DNA from: Chrysoperla carnea
Taxonomy: Eukaryota; Arthropoda; Insecta; Neuroptera; Chrysopidae
Assembly: GCF_905475395.1 (NCBI RefSeq)
Contig: NC_058341.1
Location: 73,343,597-73,407,596, forward strand
Length of the DNA stretch: 64,000 bases
Direction: 5' to 3'
The notes under the pieces are model-generated. The model was not told the DNA's origin. It was given only the letters and a program-made list of their open reading frames with translations, and ran no database searches. A program made the position numbers and the translations under genes. Of the stretch, positions 60,343 to 64,000 are shown piece by piece; the first letter of the stretch is position 1, and the number at the start of each line of letters is the position of its first letter.

Positions 60343-63300
60343 TCATTTAGTTTTAAAATGTCCGTGAGCTAAAGTATGATGATTTTCAATTAAAACCCGT
60401 TTGTCATCACTAGCACTTAATGCAACTTTAGTTTGTTTTATTGAATACATAACATGTTTCTTTGATCTTAGTGTATTCTGAGAACGGTAAATTGTTTGAT
60501 TGGAATTTAAACAATTTAAGAAATCGTTAAAAGTGATAGTTGTTTTGACAATGTTGCTTTTAATACCTTTTATTTTTTTAATTTTATCTTCATCGTTTAC
60601 ACGTATAGCATACATCTTTGATCTTAATCCAACAAACTCTGTAATGATTTGCCCACCAAGTTCATCTTTCATTAATCCGAGTTGTCTTTTATTAACCAAT
60701 GGTAGATTGTATGCATTATTTTCTACATAATTACTAGTATCAAATTTATCAATATTATCAGCCATTAGTTTATATATATCAAGATCACCTTTAGTTACAT
60801 AGACTAAAGAATCAGTATCCGTATCAAGAATATGACAACGATTTCCACACACTTTCAGCATAAAACCGTAATGAAACCAGTATAAAAATATCTTTGAAAT
60901 TTCTAATATGCACATACCTAAATAAATTGGTTTGTTCATTTTAATTTCAGTTTTAGTTAATTCAATAGCAACTAGATTTTCTGTAAATATTTTACACTTA
61001 TGAAAATTTGGCTTAGAAATCAAAACTTTAGCTCCCCATTGACCATCCCATTTTGATACCAGCTTTATATCAACATGTTTACGTACGTTTTCCATTGATT
61101 TTCCAAAAACCGCATTATTCATTAATTTGAAACAATTTTGATCAAACTTGTTAGTTGCATTTGCACGTAATTGAGTGTTTAGATCTATATATGGTTTAAG
61201 CCACGGTGATTGATCAAATTCTATTATACGGTGTACTTTATTTAATATCAATCCATTTTCTATGCATTGTTTCAAATTTCTATAATGAATTACATACTTT
61301 TCTTTTGAATGCAACGTAGTCAAAAGTTTTTTTTGTTTAGACCCTGGAGGTATTTCATGAGTTGGACAAAACGGTAAATCATTATGTTCATCGTGTAAAA
61401 TGTCAGGGTAGTCCAAATCAACTTCTAAAATATACCCTTTTGGTGAGTCATCTGGAACTTGCATTATTTCATCCACTTCTTTAGTAACCCATCTAAACCC
61501 GCCATATGGTAAATATGCAGTCATTGCCCATCCGTAGAGGTTATTAACGTCGAAATAGGTTATAAATTTTGTTTCGTCGTTAGCATTATAGTTAGACATA
61601 TATTTATTATTAGCCTTTTCATATCGATGACAGCATTGACTAATTCCACCACGAATCCCTTTCTCAAACATTAATAGCATATCAGGATCTGTTAATAATT
61701 CTAAGGTTACACCTGTAATTTTTAACATCACTTTCCAAGCATAACCAGGTAAAGTGTAAGAGTGGCATAAGTCCAGTTTATAATGCTTCATACAGTTTTT
61801 TCGAAATGCCTCAAAGACATCTGCTAAAAGTAATATATCTGTACGCATATACAACATATTATACTCTTTTAATGATTTAATGTTAAAACTTTGCCATATT
61901 TTTTGCGCATGTTGATAATCTACCTCGGAAATATGAGTATCATTTAATTTATTATAAAATGCTTCTATTGGAGGAAAAGATGTTTCGTTTAATTTCTCTA
62001 TACAATTAATATAATCATATGGTGAAACACCTTTACGTGTTAACAATTTAAATTTTTCACTATCACCATCAAAACAGTTTTTATATAAAATTTTATACTC
62101 CGATAAGTTTGATACCAATTCATCTAAAGATGCACTCATAAATCTATATGAATCGATGAATTTAAATTTAATATTATTACGTCCTACACTTTTAGTGAAA
62201 GATATATATTTTTCATCATTAATTGCTAATAAATTTAACTCTCCTTTAACAGCTGTTGCTATTTTCATTATAATAAAATGTGCATCATAACCGCTTAAAT
62301 TATGGAAAATTACTGGTATCACTAATGAAGTTTTATAGTTAAGATTACAATTTTGATGGCAATAACCGCGGGGCTCAGAAGTAAAATGGTCATGGTCCAG
62401 TACTATTGGTTGATCGTTTCCTAAATTTTTTTCACATATATGACATATAGTTGTTTGTTTTAATTTAATAACTTCCTGATCAGTTAATTTTCTCATTGGC
62501 TTAGGATTTGAAAGAATTTGAAATATTTTTGTTGCTAGTACAACTGTTAGTTCTTTAACAAACCAATCTATACAGTCTTCACCAAAATAGTCTCTATAAT
62601 AATTTAAATCTTGATCATTTTCATCATAACTACAGTGTAAATAGTATCCAATACTAAAGGGAACATGTTTTTGATAAGTAATTGTATTTGCAGTAACTGC
62701 TTTTTCTACATCAGACATATCTTGTAACATACATTCTATGTCAGCAAAAATTTCAAATACAGACTCCAGTTTTTCTTTATAGTTAGTAAAACTTAATAAA
62801 TGATTATTTTCGTCAGGATTTGGTAAAACTATTTTACAGTTATTATAACTTTTACAGTCTTCTTCATGTGCAACTAATTTTTCCTTTTTATGGAAATGGA
62901 GTAAACATCGATCGCATATATATTTCTTATTTTTACAATGATTCAATTGGCTAGAAACCAGTCTTGATAAATTTTTAATATAACAAAAATGATAATTTTC
63001 AGTTATATTATTAATATTTCGCTCGTTAAAGATTTGATCACTATCATTACTATTAGAGTCATAGTGATCATTTAAATTTTCATTGAAATATTGGTCTTGA
63101 ATCATTAATAAATTAATATGCTTTTCTTTTTTATTCTTTGTGTGTAAAAGTGATACTACTTTAAATTGATTTTTTATTAACTTTAACATAAAAACATTTA
63201 TACTTAAATTGTTCATTTTTTCAAATTTTGGTATTTGCTTTAATGATATAGGAAATTGAATACCTTTTAAATTTAATATTTTCTTATAATCAGGATAGGA

Positions 63301-64000
63301 AGATGTTCGATTTGTATTTGTTTTTGCTGGATAGAGTGCTGATATGACTGCCCATGCAAAGCATGCATTATCATTATTTTGAACATTAATGCATGCTCCC
63401 CTATTTTGTATAGCCGGTGGTAATGCTATGTATGATGATATTCTAAACACTTGGTATTTATTAATATTAATTGCTAAGTTAACTACTCTGCTCAACGCCC
63501 ATCCACTGTCACGTTCTTGAAGCTCTTCTAATTCGGTTAAAATTACATCTTCAATGTTCTCAACAAACCATTTTTTTAAATTACTAATTCTATCTATTGT
63601 ACCATTTTTTGTGTTAAAATATTTAAAATCGTTAACAATATTACCATCAGCTCCATTAATTTTCTTGAATTCGCAACACAACACTGAATTTACCTTTAAA
63701 CACTCATGTTTTTTTAAAGCATTTTTAATTCGCCTACTAAACAGTTTTTCAGCAGCTTCAAAAAACTTTTTAGGATCTTTATGTTTTAAATTTATTATAA
63801 CACCAGTTCTTATACGATTATTAAACGCAGAGTCCATATCTTCCCACCGAACTCCTTGTATTTTCCTATTACCATAATTTCCACCTGTGTGTAATGACAG
63901 CTCCTTGATTATCAATCGAAATCCAATCATTTGAGCAATGCTTGTTTCTAAATGTCTTTTAGTTCCAATATTTTTACACAATTTTAACAATTTTTTTAAA
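60343..64000 (-). CDS. Type B protein-primed DNA polymerase (P4), N-terminus beyond window
   Basis: Open for 1219 codons to the window edge; P3 shows ~30 further residues, so the true start is outside. Order: N-terminal ..TKRHLETS, zinc finger CDRCLLHFHKKEKL, ExoI FEIFADIECML, HNH-like CHICEKNL..DHDHF..CNLNY insertion, ExoII FHNLSGYDAHF, ExoIII MRTDILLLADV, motif A YFDVNNLYGWAM, motif B KLMNNAVFGKSMEN, motif C LDTDTDSLVY, thumb LGLMKDELGGQIITEF. All exonuclease and polymerase residues are present; replicates the element from a terminal protein primer (family knowledge). Confidence 0.96.
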   Translation of the reverse strand, partial: LKKLLKLCKNIGTKRHLETSIAQMIGFRLIIKELSLHTGGNYGNRKIQGVRWEDMDSAFNNRIRTGVIINLKHKDPKKFFEAAEKLFSRRIKNALKKHECLKVNSVLCCEFKKINGADGNIVNDFKYFNTKNGTIDRISNLKKWFVENIEDVILTELEELQERDSGWALSRVVNLAININKYQVFRISSYIALPPAIQNRGACINVQNNDNACFAWAVISALYPAKTNTNRTSSYPDYKKILNLKGIQFPISLKQIPKFEKMNNLSINVFMLKLIKNQFKVVSLLHTKNKKEKHINLLMIQDQYFNENLNDHYDSNSNDSDQIFNERNINNITENYHFCYIKNLSRLVSSQLNHCKNKKYICDRCLLHFHKKEKLVAHEEDCKSYNNCKIVLPNPDENNHLLSFTNYKEKLESVFEIFADIECMLQDMSDVEKAVTANTITYQKHVPFSIGYYLHCSYDENDQDLNYYRDYFGEDCIDWFVKELTVVLATKIFQILSNPKPMRKLTDQEVIKLKQTTICHICEKNLGNDQPIVLDHDHFTSEPRGYCHQNCNLNYKTSLVIPVIFHNLSGYDAHFIIMKIATAVKGELNLLAINDEKYISFTKSVGRNNIKFKFIDSYRFMSASLDELVSNLSEYKILYKNCFDGDSEKFKLLTRKGVSPYDYINCIEKLNETSFPPIEAFYNKLNDTHISEVDYQHAQKIWQSFNIKSLKEYNMLYMRTDILLLADVFEAFRKNCMKHYKLDLCHSYTLPGYAWKVMLKITGVTLELLTDPDMLLMFEKGIRGGISQCCHRYEKANNKYMSNYNANDETKFITYFDVNNLYGWAMTAYLPYGGFRWVTKEVDEIMQVPDDSPKGYILEVDLDYPDILHDEHNDLPFCPTHEIPPGSKQKKLLTTLHSKEKYVIHYRNLKQCIENGLILNKVHRIIEFDQSPWLKPYIDLNTQLRANATNKFDQNCFKLMNNAVFGKSMENVRKHVDIKLVSKWDGQWGAKVLISKPNFHKCKIFTENLVAIELTKTEIKMNKPIYLGMCILEISKIFLYWFHYGFMLKVCGNRCHILDTDTDSLVYVTKGDLDIYKLMADNIDKFDTSNYVENNAYNLPLVNKRQLGLMKDELGGQIITEFVGLRSKMYAIRVNDEDKIKKIKGIKSNIVKTTITFNDFLNCLNSNQTIYRSQNTLRSKKHVMYSIKQTKVALSASDDKRVLIENHHTLAHGHFKTK

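Overview
The window is AT-rich animal nuclear DNA, most likely from an insect. Evidence: spliced genes with GT/AG introns, TATA-box promoters, and arthropod-type transposons (Copia, BEL/Pao, a TAA-targeted R4/Dong-like LINE, an ISL2EU-type DNA transposon with THAP transposase plus YqaJ nuclease). I see no ordinary host housekeeping gene. Almost everything belongs to a cluster of endogenous Polinton/Maverick elements of the adintovirus kind (integrating double-jelly-roll dsDNA viruses with protein-primed PolB) and to transposons that landed in them. The order of insect cannot be resolved from the sequence alone.

Layout. P1 (1..about 4500) is a decayed PolB on the minus strand, running off the left edge, with relics of a SIM-bearing gene, an ankyrin-like gene and a small open gene. 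P2 (about 5200..9600) is a relic: packaging ATPase, DUF8207-like protein, integrase, PolB pieces, and an intact-looking two-exon SIM gene. From 10462 to 21681 is an accessory stretch: an OB-like/partner gene pair, a furin-site secreted protein split by an intact Copia element, a RING/SINA E3-like gene, and a BIR (IAP-type) gene. P3 (21755..about 39000) is inverted relative to P4: PolB is split by an intact BEL/Pao element and faces integrase, fibre and DUF8207-like relics; then come a small gene, a conserved 'QGF' protein and an ankyrin-like gene split by a non-LTR retrotransposon with a 20-bp target-site duplication.

P4 (40182..64000, running off the right edge) is the best-preserved element. 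Its order is OB-like gene, partner gene, BIR gene (split by an ISL2EU-type transposon), furin-site secreted protein, ankyrin-like (-), QGF protein (+). Then comes a compact leftward block: PLA2-bearing minor capsid, adenain-like protease, penton-like protein, a 59-residue overlapping ORF, and double-jelly-roll capsid. Next are rightward ATPase, DUF8207-like protein, fibre-like protein and chromodomain integrase; then a full-length Dong-like LINE, a two-exon minus-strand gene, and an essentially intact PolB.

How the genes would have worked together (family knowledge plus inference): PolB replicates, integrase inserts, ATPase/protease/PLA2/penton/hexon build and arm a virion, and the fibre-like protein may mediate attachment. 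The BIR, RING/SINA, ankyrin-like and furin-site secreted proteins form an accessory set that looks aimed at the host. The invading transposons are mostly intact while the polintons carry frameshifts, stops and deletions, so a decaying viral graveyard has been hit by several younger insertions.
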